In this document: one piece after another, positions 35,547 to 48,139 of the stretch
Numbering within the stretch: the stretch's first letter is position 1
How the letters are laid out: each line of letters starts with the position of its first letter
From: Atrichornis clamosus
Lineage: Eukaryota; Chordata; Aves; Passeriformes; Menuridae
Length of the DNA: 64,000 nt
Assembly (NCBI GenBank): GCA_013400975.1
Contig: WBMZ01004703.1
Location: 1 to 64,000, forward strand
Direction of reading: 5' to 3'
The notes under the pieces: model-generated
The model's input: only the letters and a program-made list of their open reading frames with translations
What the model was told of the DNA's origin: nothing
Database searches by the model: none
Program-made: the position numbers and the translations under genes

Positions 35547-38500
35547 CCTGCTGTTATTGTACCAGCTGAACCCATCTACCAAACCAGCACTGCTTTGCAT
35601 TTACAGTTTTCAAATTTTTATACATTTATTTTTCAATGCAATATGAATGAAGAAGGATTCCCAACTACTTTTAGTTGAAGATGAAGCTGCCTTCATATTT
35701 CCTGCAGCGCTGTCCCCACTGCAGACACTGAGGCATTAACCTGTTGCACAAATGACCATACGGATTTTTACTACAGTGCTGACATACAGAGTTTGAGAAC
35801 TTACAATTTAATTTTGCCTGTGTAAATACTTATTAACACATTTTGACAAAGAGGAAATTATGATTGCGACGAAAACACAATTCTTAAAAATCTGTTTGAG
35901 CATAACTACAGGCCTGGACAAAGCAATCAAAGCCACATCAACATCCTCCAAGTGCCACCAGGCCTAACACAGCTTCCCCCAAAATGCACCAGTGGGAATT
36001 AGGCATTAATGTCAAATGGGAATTGGAGCTCATGGAGAAGGAAGGCAGGAAGAAATATTTTTGTGAGAGCCAAATTGCTGGCAAAAATATGCAATAATGG
36101 GATTGGGGGTGTATTAACAAACAATCAATGTACTGGTGGCATATGTCAGTGAGACATCACTGAAAAACAGATTATTATCCCAAGCAGCACTAAGGCACTC
36201 TATAGCATGGCAAATGAAAGATACTTTTTATCATGTGACATCAAGCATATGGCACATTGCTGACTGGTGAATGACAAACTTTGAAAGGTTATTATTATCC
36301 TAATGAGAAAAACCTGACATAAAGGAATTAATTAGCATTGCATTTATTTAATATTACCAAATAGCACAGGCTCCAGATGGCAGCATCTAAGGTATGTAAG
36401 GGGGAGAGTGGGGGAAGTCTTCTATTTTTTCTGTATCTTGATACTTCTTTCTAGGGTGGTAAAAACAGAAGTTATATTTTCTCCAATTCTTATTTTAATA
36501 CAAAAAAAATTCTATAAAACTATTAGATTAAGAATTTAATCTTGATGGGGCATTGGAATATTTTTAAGGACATGCTGCTCATTCATTAAAAATTATGTGT
36601 GGTTCTCTTCCTTCAGCAGCAGCAATTCATAATATTTGTATAAACTTTCAGCTGAATTCAGAGAGGCACAAACTCAGCTCTTTGCAAAGGACCCACCTGT
36701 TAAATGATCAGGGAGTTTGGTTGGGTTTTCCTGCTGGAACATACACCCATACTGTACTAGGAAATGGTATGACTGTTCTGAAATTTTAAATAATTTGAGT
36801 ATAAAACATAATTATAACAATGTGATGACAGGCAGTATTTTGAGTACATCTTTATAATCAGTGCTATCACACAGAGCACAGCTCACAGCTGACCCTCATG
36901 ACATCTCCAGGAACATTATTCTGAATTTCAAACACACCAGCACACTTCCCAATGCATCCAGAGAGGAGGACAGGCAGACAGAGGACACTGGGCTAGCGGA
37001 GCAAACCCTCCCGCAAAGGATACGGATTAATCCAGCTTTGTCAGAAGAGTGTAGCCCTAACAAGCAGTTTACAACTAAGTGTGTAGCAAAGCAGACTGTT
37101 TCAGCAGTGAAGAGTGACTGTTCACCCTGTAGATGGATGTGGACAAAGGGTAGCTGAGGACAAATTAAACTATCCAGGAGTGCATCAAAGTCAGCATTTT
37201 CTGTAGCACCGACTACAAAGATGCACTCACACTATCACGAAGGAAAAACGCTCCTAATTCTTTTCTCTGTACAACTCTGCAACCCCCAAATCAACTGTGT
37301 TTTTATGGCAAACAGCAAGCAAAGTTTGGAATTTTGTTATGTCCTTGAGAGGTTGAAGGTTAGGCACAAGATTTCATAACCACAACTTCCTTCAGAACTT
37401 CATTTTGCCATTGCAAAAAGCTCAGCTTTGCCTTGGTTCCATTCCTGACTAAAATACCTCATGACAGCTTTATGGTATTAATTTCCTTTTCTACTGCACT
37501 CCTTATAAATGTTTTCTTTACAGCATAAATCACATCCCCAGCACTAGATAAGTCCAGACTCACACAGATCACAGTGCTGGAGTTTGTATCACAGGTATCA
37601 CTGTTCTCCAGTGACCAGTCACTGTCACAGGCCTCAGTGATGGCCAGAGAAATGAAGTGGTGAGAAAAGGAAAAGAACTTTAATTTAAATTATATCTTAG
37701 GACAGCTACTAATATGGTCACATGGATTTCTAAAGGATATTGCTGGGTTTCAAAAGGAAGTTAATCCTGCTGGTAATATTTGTTTTCTTTGGGTTTCAGC
37801 AGTGTTTTTTTCAGACACGTAGATAAGCCTAAGGTCTATTTGTTTTCCAGAATGACTTTATCTCCTGAGCTCTTAAATAAGAGGTACTAGTTTGGTGGGT
37901 CTGCGAAAAAAAATAAAAATTCTTCAGTCTGAAATCAGTCCACCCTACCTACAGCTTTTTTCAGCCTGCACTGCAGCCCAGAGTGTTGATTCAAGGACCC
38001 TGAAACTCAACAGCTCCATCACTCACGCTTGTCATCAGCACCAACACCCTGCCATAAATCCAGGCTCTGCAGGGATCCCTGGGCAGCCGTGCCCGGGAGG
38101 GTCGGACCCAGTCAGAGCCACGAATCCCCCCAGCCCTACAGCACACAGCACCCAGCACGAGCGGGGCACCCACGGACCCCAGGGGGAGCCAGGACCACCA
38201 TTCCAAATATTCAGCTCCATCAGCAGCCTGCTATTTCCAGGACACCCGTGCCTGGAGCCTGCTCAGTGCCCTCCCTGCCTGACTCTGCTTGTTCTTCATA
38301 TCCATCCCCAGAGCCTTGGCACAAACGCCAGAGTCTCCGACACACTGACGACCACACAGCAAATTCAAAGCTCTTCTTGAGTCAAAAATGTTTTATTTGT
38401 AATCATCTCTACTGAGGTAAAAGCACAGGACTTTTGGATGAAAACCACAGCACTTGATAATAAAATGTATATAACCCAAGACTGAGGCTATGCACACATG

Positions 38501-41500
38501 GGGAGGTTTTACTCTTCCATGTGGCAGAGCCCCTCTCACTCACCTTGCTGCCCCACTTGGAGTCAACCAGGAAATCACAATTAGGTAGAAAGAATTTGTT
38601 TAGCCTGTGCTTTCAACTCCCTGAAAACTCAAAAGACAGTGCTCTGCAAGTTACAGTATTTAGTGCTTCATCTGCAAATTACTGTCGGTCTTTTTCTATT
38701 TCTTTTTTTTTTTTTTTTCCTTTTCACTCCCTCTTTTTTCCTTCTTTGCCAGTTCTAACAGGTTTATGAGCTGGGGCCTGAACCCTCCACTGGTGACCTC
38801 ATCAAGCAGAGAGTGCCAGGCAGCTGGGAGCAGAGCGGATCCCGGCCGTGTCCGTGTTCCCTGGCCAGCACACAGCTCTGCTGCCAGCTCTGCTGCTCTC
38901 TGAACAGCTTGTTAGGAATTCCATGACCCAGAAGCCAACATGCATGATCTCCATGACCTTTATTCTTTTTCCTGAGACATAAATCGTCAAGCTTGAGTCT
39001 TGATCTAGGCCCAGCTTTCCCATGTGGCCAAGCAAGCTCCGTTTATTCCAACTTTTAGAGGATAAAGCATCCGTATCAGCCTCAGGCTATGAAATGAAAG
39101 GAGCATTACAAAAATATGAAAATAAAATGTTCCATTAAAAAAATAATTCCATTACAACTCAAACCTGTTTCAAATTGGGCCTAAGATGGTAATGTTTGCT
39201 TTGCATACTGCTCTGCTGAACTGAAAACTTTTATTGATGATGTGCTTCTGTTTCTTAAAATTATCTGAACAGATGGATTTATAAATCCTAAGTACTACCC
39301 AAATCCTAATAATGAAGCCATATAATGCATATCTCAACTTCTGACAACCTAATACTTGCTTTGAAAGCAGAGTTCCCAAGCTAATCTGTTTATATCCCAA
39401 CACAGGTTGCACATATGTGCTCCCTCACTACTGCTCATTCCTTGTCTCAGTCCAAACCATCCAGCATGTTTGTGTTCTTTACTCCAGCTTGCAAATGCTT
39501 AAATTACAAAAGAAATTAATGCTCATCAAGATTTTAAAGTATTCTGATTCTCATAAAAAATCTGTGGTGTTCATGAGATGCAAGTCTACATTTACATGTA
39601 AATGGAAATACATACACACATCTCCATGCATGCACACACACGATTGTTATAAGATATCCCAAATTTATTCATGATCAGATTGAACCTTAAGAAATTAAAT
39701 GAACTTTGAAATACCTCTTTATTCTAACAGGTTAGTCTGAAATTATTTATATTCCATTCTGTCCCAAACCAGCTTTTCATCATGTCTTGGCCAAGGACAC
39801 CACCACCAAAACTCAGGAAAAGGCAAGGTCATGGAGAACACAACACTTCAGCTTTACCAATGTACTTTTCATCATGGAAATATAAAACAACCATTAAATT
39901 AAACTTTTAACAGCCTCAGAGCAGAGAGAAAGGACTGAAATCTGCTTTGTGTCTCAAACCAACAACACTTATTTATTTCGGGGGCTGCAGAGCTGCAGCC
40001 AAGCATCAGTGTGAGCCCAACTGACAGAACAAACCAGAGAGAAAACAAACCCTTTTCTGGATACATTCATCTGCTTCAAAGGGTCCCTCACCCGAGCTGT
40101 TCCCCAGCTCTATGAGCTGTGGGATCTCCCCCAGAGACAGAAGCAGAGCAGTCCTTTTGGGACATAGCACTGGACAAAATTAGGCAGTGGTGAATTCAGC
40201 TAATTCAGAGGACAGTTAAGGAGGATAAGGTTGATTTCATGGAAGCAACCAGGTGGCTTTGGGTGCTGTGTTGAGGATGCTCTCATGAAGCAGATCCAAA
40301 ATTGAGCATCATGAGGTTTAGGAAACAAGGGCTGTGCAGGCAGTTTCCTTTCTATGCCAACTAAAAAGGAAAAGAAACAGGAAAACCGAGAAAAACCCAA
40401 CCAACCCAGCATTGTCTAGAGTAATGCAAACCCACTCAGTTTCTTCACCTGGGCTATGCCTTGCCTGTTGGGAACATTTTCTTTGCCAAGATCTGAGGGT
40501 CAGCAGCACCCACTGTCAACACAGTCAGTCTGTCAGTCTCAAAACCGTCCAACACCAACATCCATCTTAAGTGGCTTTGCCTTTATTTACCTGAATTACT
40601 GACATAGATCCATTTTCTTTTGATGGTATCAGAACGACGTTACGTACCCCAAACCTTCACATGACACACAGATCAAGGCATCACATCCAAAAAAACTCCC
40701 AAGAAATTCTCAAGTGTGGGATTTCTACCAACTAACTTGCCAAATGTGCAGGCAATTTGTGAGCTCACAAGTAATTGCACCCAGAACTCAATGCTGGCAC
40801 ACAAGAGACAGTGGAATAAAAATATCTTAAATAAATTACTAAAAAAAAATATTTAAGAACTGGTCTACAATGATTCCTTTCATTTCACCTTGCATTTCTG
40901 CTCTCACTTTTATGAATAGTTTTATTTCTGTTTAGAAATCATTATAAATGTGTGAAATTAAAAAGATGAGTGGGTGTACTACTTGCACACATTCAGTTAC
41001 GTATTTAACAATCATCCCCCAAGTTTGATGTCATAATTAGATTTGTAAGTCTCTACACACATTTGCAGAACTAAACTTTTGCTCTTTACCCCTGCCAGAA
41101 AAATCTTGGCTCTTGAACCTCGAGCCTGACAGTGGGAGTACAATCAGAAGTGGAGACTGGAGCAAATAAAAGTGCTCAAAAATGTAAAAGTGGAAGTGCT
41201 GCTCCGTCCCCCTCTCATTCCTGTGTTCCAAAGCAATTCCACTCCACTGGAGTCCTGGATGGACAGGTCAATACTGGAGAGCAGCATCTCCTGCTGTGAG
41301 ATGTGGTTTCATTCCAAATATTAAGTGTTTAAATTTATATTCAGTGTGAAGTGGCAGTGTCAGGATGTGTCTGACTGGCACTGCCAGGGGCTGCTGACAT
41401 GGACGTTCACAGGGTTCCCCCATTCCCCAGGGATGGCCACACCTGGACAGGGCACGTGGGAACTTCCAAAGCTGGATCAACACTCATGTTTCAGCTACAC

Positions 41501-44500
41501 TGAATTCTCCTTCAAAGCTACAGAGGTTTTTACTCTATTGCAAGGCCAGCAGCAGTTTTCAGTCTGATCACACCAGAAAAAAAAGGTAACAGTTGTCATA
41601 AAGAGTGATTTGAGATACACATTTACACACACAAATATATATCTAAAAACACGTACCAGCACTCGCAGAAGCTATGCAAGAAAAATCAAGTGAATCCAGA
41701 GTTGCTATTCAGAGCAATATTGATATATTAACCGATAATGGGGTTTTATGGTTGTGCAATAATTACTTTTGCTTTTAAAAATCACAAAAACAAATAGTTC
41801 CCTGAAAGGCTCATTTTCTGGTATCTTCCTTTAATATATTCCTCCAGTTTCATGATTACCTAACAAGACACAGCACTATTGATCCCATATGCTTGGATGA
41901 GCTGTAGATTATGATGTACTGAAGAAAAATCCTGCTTCAGAGACATTTTGCTTTATTCTGGAAAACATTTCACAAGCCAAACATATTGATCCAACATTGT
42001 AATAAATGAGAAATTGGGATTTCTCTTTCCTAGCTTTCTTCTTTCAAGAGTCAATATCCCAATTTCTTGGACTCTAAAATCACACAGGTCAGGAAAAAAT
42101 ATCTTACTTAGGGCCTTCAAACCTCCCTTACCCACTTTTAATACTCCTAAACGATAATAATAAAAAAGTAGAAGCAGGAATGCATATTCACATAAAGAAA
42201 AAAGGTAGAAATTACACCCAAACAACATCAAAACCCATACATTTACTTCCATATTTACTTCATAACCTTCCAGGGGAATTCTTTGGATTTGGGAATAGGG
42301 TAGAACTCACTTTCCCAGAAGTCATTACATCACTTGAAACATGAGGTCTCACCTGATCACTCATATGGACAATATCTTTTCACAGCTGAATTACCCATTT
42401 CATCCTAGGCTTAGATTTCAAAACTTCTTCTCTTAGTTTAATATTCTACAATATGAGAAAATCCAGATATTTCATTTACATTTCTCAAGAAGGAGCTGAG
42501 ATACACCAACATTTGCATTTCATCCCAGATTCATTATTTCCTGGCTAAGATATTCCTAAACATCAGAATATATATTTATAAATAAAAGAAAACGGATGAA
42601 GCAACTTGATTTTCTCTCCTGAAGCATTCAGACGTAAAAAAACCCCACACCACTTTCATAATACATAATAAAGCTCAGTGATGAGGAGATAATTAGGAGT
42701 GTATGCAAATCACTACAAGTTTGATACACATGCTCAGCTCGGGCGTAGCTGAGGGGCTGATGCTGCTGACGTGGAGAGCAAACCTTTTTCCATTTAGAGG
42801 CCGATCAAGTTATGGATGTTGCTGAATGAAGCAAGAGATTGCACAGTGAACCCAGCAAACCTTGAATCAGACCCTTAAATCAGATTCTGAGAGCAGCCCT
42901 GAAGTGCCAATCAGCAGGGCTCCTCATGACAAATCAATGTGCACGGCAGAGATGAATATGGATTAAATGTTCCCAGTGTTTCTCCTTATCTGCACTTACC
43001 TCAGGGTTTGGGTTTCTAAACCAAAATTAAACCCCCGCCCCCTAAAAGCTCTAATCTGCTTTTTGCAAGTGTGTTTTGTCTCCATTCTAATAATTCAGCT
43101 CTGTGCTAGTATAATATGAAATAACCTTTTAAAAGAGATTTGAGCTTTAAGCATTTAATGCATTACGGTTACAGTCATAACCAAAGGATCTGTTCTCTAA
43201 CAACTTTCAGCAGGAAATATTTGTAATATAATAATATCTCATTTCCCAGTATGTATTCTAGACCACTTGTCTTTAACCTCTGTGATGTTTTCACTGGGCT
43301 CTCAAACCTCACAACAAAATCACTGCTTTTAGCCACTCGTTTCAACCTTCTGTCCTGTAATTTATGCTCTACTCCTGTCTCCTCTTTTTCTGACAATTGA
43401 ATAAGAGTCTTACGTTGCAGCTTTCACTTTCTGACTATGAAAATGAAGATTCTGCTGTTGGAAAAGCCTCTAGCAAAACTCGGGAGACGTTCAAGCTGTG
43501 CTCAGAGGACAAGTACCATGAATTAAGCTGTGCTATAGAAGGAAGAGGTAGTTACATAAATTCCTTTCATCTGTTAATTAGAAAAACCACGTCTGCTGAT
43601 GGATGAGAACAGTTGTACAACCATGAGGAGCCAGCAGTGACCTCACAGCCCAACGGGAACCAACAGCATCACCCCAGTTAGGGCAGGAATTTACCCCACA
43701 CCTTTGCACCCTGCACAAATTCTAAGTAAACCAGACCTGCTTATCAAAAATCCAAGGGAATTCAGTTCCCAAAATCTGTGTGTCCCAGCAGGGCACTGAG
43801 GGAGCAAGGCAGTGGGTATGGAGTACTGAGTGAGTGGGGCAGGGCTGCTCTGAGCACCCACCCAAGGGTGTTTAGGGCTTCCTCCAGTGGGTCACAGCTG
43901 GCCAGGGCTGCAGCTGCAATCTGGGTACATTACTTAGAGAGAGATATCCCTGGGAGGTCAAACTTCCAGGGATCAGCAGGAGCTGTGCACACTCGGGATC
44001 CCATGCAATCCCCAACTCCTCCGTGGTTTCTTTGCTGCCCTCACACACAGAGGTGAATATCAGCCCTAATAAAAACTTCCCACACTGATAAAATAGCAGA
44101 AATTATTTAGGGATGGTTCTCCTTCAAAATTAGCCCTCGCTTAATATTATTTTATGATCCTACATTTTGCACACTAAAGCAAAATGGTTTTCAGTATGGT
44201 TTTAGGCACCCCTGAAAGGTGAAGAAAATGCGATTTCTTACAGGTGATAACAAATCTCGAGGTGATTCTGTGCATTCCTGTTCAGCTTTCTGTCTTTGAA
44301 ACCACTTTTCTGAGCTCCATATGCCCTTCTCAGCATTTGTCAGAAAATAAGTGTACACATTTAACATCCACATATTCAAATACAGTCAGAGAAAACTTAT
44401 TTTTGTGTGTTTAAAAGCACATGCTGATTAATGCCAATAAGTCTCAGTCTGAACAAACTCAAAATCTCTTTGCACTTGGTATGTCAGACTCGTTCCTGTG

Positions 44501-47500
44501 CCAATTCCTTTCCGTTTTGCCAGAAGCGTGCAGTTGTTCTGCAAAGAAACATTTCCCAAAATGTTCTCCCTTTATTTCAAAAATGAAAAGCTTCTTTCAG
44601 GAACAGAAGCTCGGAATATATTAAAAATGTCACATTGAATCTTGGAGCAATAGATAGAGCTATCAGCACTTTGATGCACTCAGTACATTCCTGAGGAGTC
44701 TGGAGCACTTGGAGGACGTCAGGACAGCAATCTACAAACGGGACTGTGTCAGGAATGCTTAAGGGTTAACCTGCATGAAATGCCAGGTGATGATAACCCC
44801 CAGCTCCAGTCAGCATATGGAATATGATTTCCTAGGATTGCAGTGTTTCCCAAGCACTTAAAACGCAGCTGGAACTGCAGCAATTTTGTAATTTCCTTAA
44901 ATTTGGGGACAGCTGCTTACAGCCCTGCTACTGAGCTCACAGCTCATGGCATGGAGCCTTTGATTTGACCATGTGAAGCTGTTATATAATCTTTATTAAC
45001 TTTTCTCTGCATGTATTTTGATTCAGCTCCTTTCACTGTACTGTCTAATAAAGCCTTGCCAGAGCTAAGTTATGCTGTTTTACAGTATTTCCTCTCATCC
45101 TATTCAATTACCAGCAGTCAAACCACATGATTTGACACAAATTTAACCAAATTGTTCACTGGCAGTGCCATTGCTCCAGCTAAAAAAATGAAAATGTTTA
45201 AGGCAGCGCAGGAGTGGCTCTTTTTTCTTGGGCAGAGACATTCTGGAGGAAGGAAAAGCCTGCTGTCACCACGGTTAAACCCTGGGTGTCTGAACTGCTC
45301 TGGCTGTTCACTGCAGGGGCAGAGAAAGGGGCGCGTGGGCAGCGGGGCCTCTTGGCACCCAAAATGCTCCTGTTGCAGCTGCAGCAGGAGGTTCTTGGCC
45401 CCAGTGGTTCTGAGGCCATGGAAAGCGCAAATGGCCCAATGGATCACTGAATGGGAAAGTGCAGAAACACACACTGGACACCAAATAGCTTAAAATTCCA
45501 GGAATTTTCATATCTGGTTCTATACATGCCCTTGCTGGAGGAACAGAAAATTAGTACTAGAGGTATATGGATACAGGAATAATTACATGCATTCCCTGAT
45601 AGGCAGCAGCTTATTTTCCCTCTGCCATGTTTTAGAACTGATTGTTCAATGCCATCAACTTGTCCAGTTCCTCCAGTTGCACTCTGAGAAGGAAACCCCT
45701 CTGGGAATTTTACACCTTGGGATAATGCTGACATGAGTCATGCACATAAAAAACACACAAACTCCAGATTATTTAAAAGGAAAGGATACCAAAACTGCAA
45801 ATCACTGTCAGCCACAACAGGCTTCAAGAACAGGTCTGGATACACCAGATAAACTTCTTTTAATTATACCTGCAACTTGTCATAATTCTCTGTGTTATGT
45901 ATCCAAAATCGATGTTGCTGTCATAGCACATTAAGAGCTACATCCTCAGAGGGAGCAGCACAGCAACAGGCACTACATCACCTAATTCTGCAGTGAATCC
46001 ACAGCTGCTGGGGTGGCCAGGCTGCTGTACAAGCAACAGGGAGATAAGCATCCAAAAATGAGAGCTATGTTCCTTATATCTCTGCAGACCCAGAAAATAC
46101 AGCAACAGTAAATCTGAAGAAAATAAATGCATCCTAAACTGTGCTCTCCAATGACTTCAAGGCTATTTCAGGGAAATTTTTTTAGATACTGAAGGCATCA
46201 CACAGGAAAAGGAAGAAAAATTTCTCCTCCCCGCCTTCTGTGGGACCAAGCCAGCAAGCAGAACCTGAGGAAGTTTTCTAGACCACATAACCAAGGGGAT
46301 GCTCATTTTGTGGTTCTGAACAGGACTCAGGCACTTGTGTTTACTCTGTCAACACTTTGGGAGTGCTGGCTATGAACAGCAGCAAAGCGTTTACACCCAG
46401 ACAACGCTCCTGACAAAAAACACAGACTCCTCCAGAAAGCACCCAAAAGGATACGTGAGGAAAGAGCTGCTCAGGGTTTGTAATTTGGCCTTAGAAGCCT
46501 AAAAGAGAAACTGTGCTGCAAAAAGGACTGAGCAAATTAATCTCAGCTCATCTCCATGCTGGGTCAAGTAGGCTATGACCAATACCCAAGTTGGCCAATT
46601 CCAAGCTGACTCAGAAATCTCTGTTCTGCTGTAAGTGCTTTGAGAAGAGCTCCCAAATCCCCCTCGTTTTCTGTCTCAAACATGGGACATACAAGAAATA
46701 AAATTTCTAGGTAAACCAGGAGTAACAGTACAGCTAGATGCCCTTTAATACACTTAGAATTTAAATTCTGCCTTTCCAGGCCCTTTAAATCATCCACACA
46801 CCTTCCAAAATAGTTATCTTGAATTTGAGCAGTGTAAGCAATACTTTGAGATTCCATTGTTTCGGCCGTATCAGCAGTTAAGTTTAGAAACATCAAGGAA
46901 TGCTAAATTATTGATTCTGAATTCATTTAACTCAAGGAATAAGTGGTATTTAGTTAGATTTTTTTCTTTTTAATTTCCTTTTAAAGGTGGCCTTAAAAAG
47001 GACTGAGATGCAAAGGTGGAGAAAATTCATTTGTACATTTATGTGCAAAAAATTTTTTGAGAAAAACAGCATGCTAGAAAGCAGTTTTCACAATAATATT
47101 CACTGGAAGAGTTACCATGTGGACTGTAGCATCCAGCCTGTCTTCAGCAGCCAAGGAAATCTGAAACTTTTCAAACCCTTAGCCTAAACGTGACAAGTAT
47201 TGCAACATTTCTTGCTCCTTGTTCAAGGAAATCTCCCTGGAAAATAAACAGCAGAGCAGATCAGCTATTAAGCTGGGCACCTGACGCTGCTGGCTCTTTC
47301 ATCAGGTCTTATATCTGTTAACCTTTCATAAATGTCAGTCTGAAAAGAAGTTTCAGCTGCATTAAAGTGCCAAAAATTCCCCTGCTCCTTCAGCTCGACC
47401 AGGGGCTTCAAATCCAGCTGCACTGCTCCTGCAAAAACAGGGATCTGCAGCAGGAATGGGCTGTGCTCTGCCACAGCTTCCTTGCACACAATAAAATTTA

Positions 47501-48023
47501 GGTTGCGAGTTGCTTTGCCTTGGCAGGGGTATTATCATAGTTACTGAAATTGCATGGGGAACAGAGTTTTCTCTCAATGACAGAAGGAAAAAGTGTCACT
47601 ATGAATTGCAAAAGCAAGGGAAATACTCCATAAAAATCACTGCCATCACTTACCATCTCCCAAAATTTCCTTAGCAATTTTCATATATCTTAATGAAGCT
47701 TCAATAAAATGAAGAATTTGCATGAGCATTGTGATGGACATACTACAGTTACTGTTTTATTGTTGGGATAATTTATAAGTTTAGTTGAAATGCAGAAAGT
47801 CAACGAACATTTTTTGTATTTGCTACAACACAGAGAAGGTTTTAATGAACTGTTAGTTCCCCACAATGGTTACTAATTACCTGCTCTCAGAAAAAGTCTT
47901 ACTCGTCATTAAGAATATTTTTAGTGTCTATAGACCGCAGTAAAAAAACTGTCATTACCATATATCAGTTAAGTTTCTCCCCTTTCCCTCCCTTCAGCAA
48001 TAAAAGTAATTTTCTCCTGGCCA
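35547..48023. other. Long unique stretch with no gene or recognised repeat
   Basis: About 12.5 kb in which I recognise no exon, RNA gene or transposon. It is largely AT-rich. It includes a GC/CpG-richer patch at about 38050-38200, a 38.69-38.75 kb pyrimidine tract with T16 (38703-38718), and many AT-rich islands (36.3-36.6, 41.6-41.8, 42.5-42.7 kb). The longest open frames (162 codons at 37892-38380; 107 codons minus at 46573-46896) show no domain. Some of this unique sequence may be conserved non-coding DNA, which cannot be judged without an alignment. Confidence 0.45.
38693..38753 (+). other. Long polypyrimidine tract ending in CAG (splice-acceptor-like)
   Basis: About 60 bases that are almost all pyrimidine, including T16 (38703-38718), end in 'ccttctttgccag'. 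This has the shape of a strong 3' splice site. The sequence to the right shows no convincing exon: 'ttctaacaggtttatgagc' brings a stop soon in at least one frame and there is no domain. It is more likely a simple pyrimidine tract. Confidence 0.3.
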
Positions 48024-48139
48024 GCTCTCTCAGGCACAGGGTGGGATTCTTGGGACTGTCCCACGCAGGGCCAGGAGATGGACTCTGTGATCCTTGTGGG
48101 ACCCTTCCAACTCAGGATATTCTGTGATTGTGTGATTAT
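48024..48139 (+). mobile_element. CR1 LINE, short 3' fragment (type E)
   Basis: About 116 bases in sense orientation: 'caggcacagggtgggattc', 'gcagggccaggagatggact', 'tgatccttgtgggaccc', 'cttccaactcaggatattct' and a preserved tail 'gtgattgtgtgatta'. The ending matches the copy at 18.5 kb. It is strongly 5'-truncated. Confidence 0.9.

Noticed and set aside
37892..38380. 162-codon plus-strand open frame across a GC-rich patch
   Set aside because: Several frames on both strands are open here because of GC content; none has a recognisable product.
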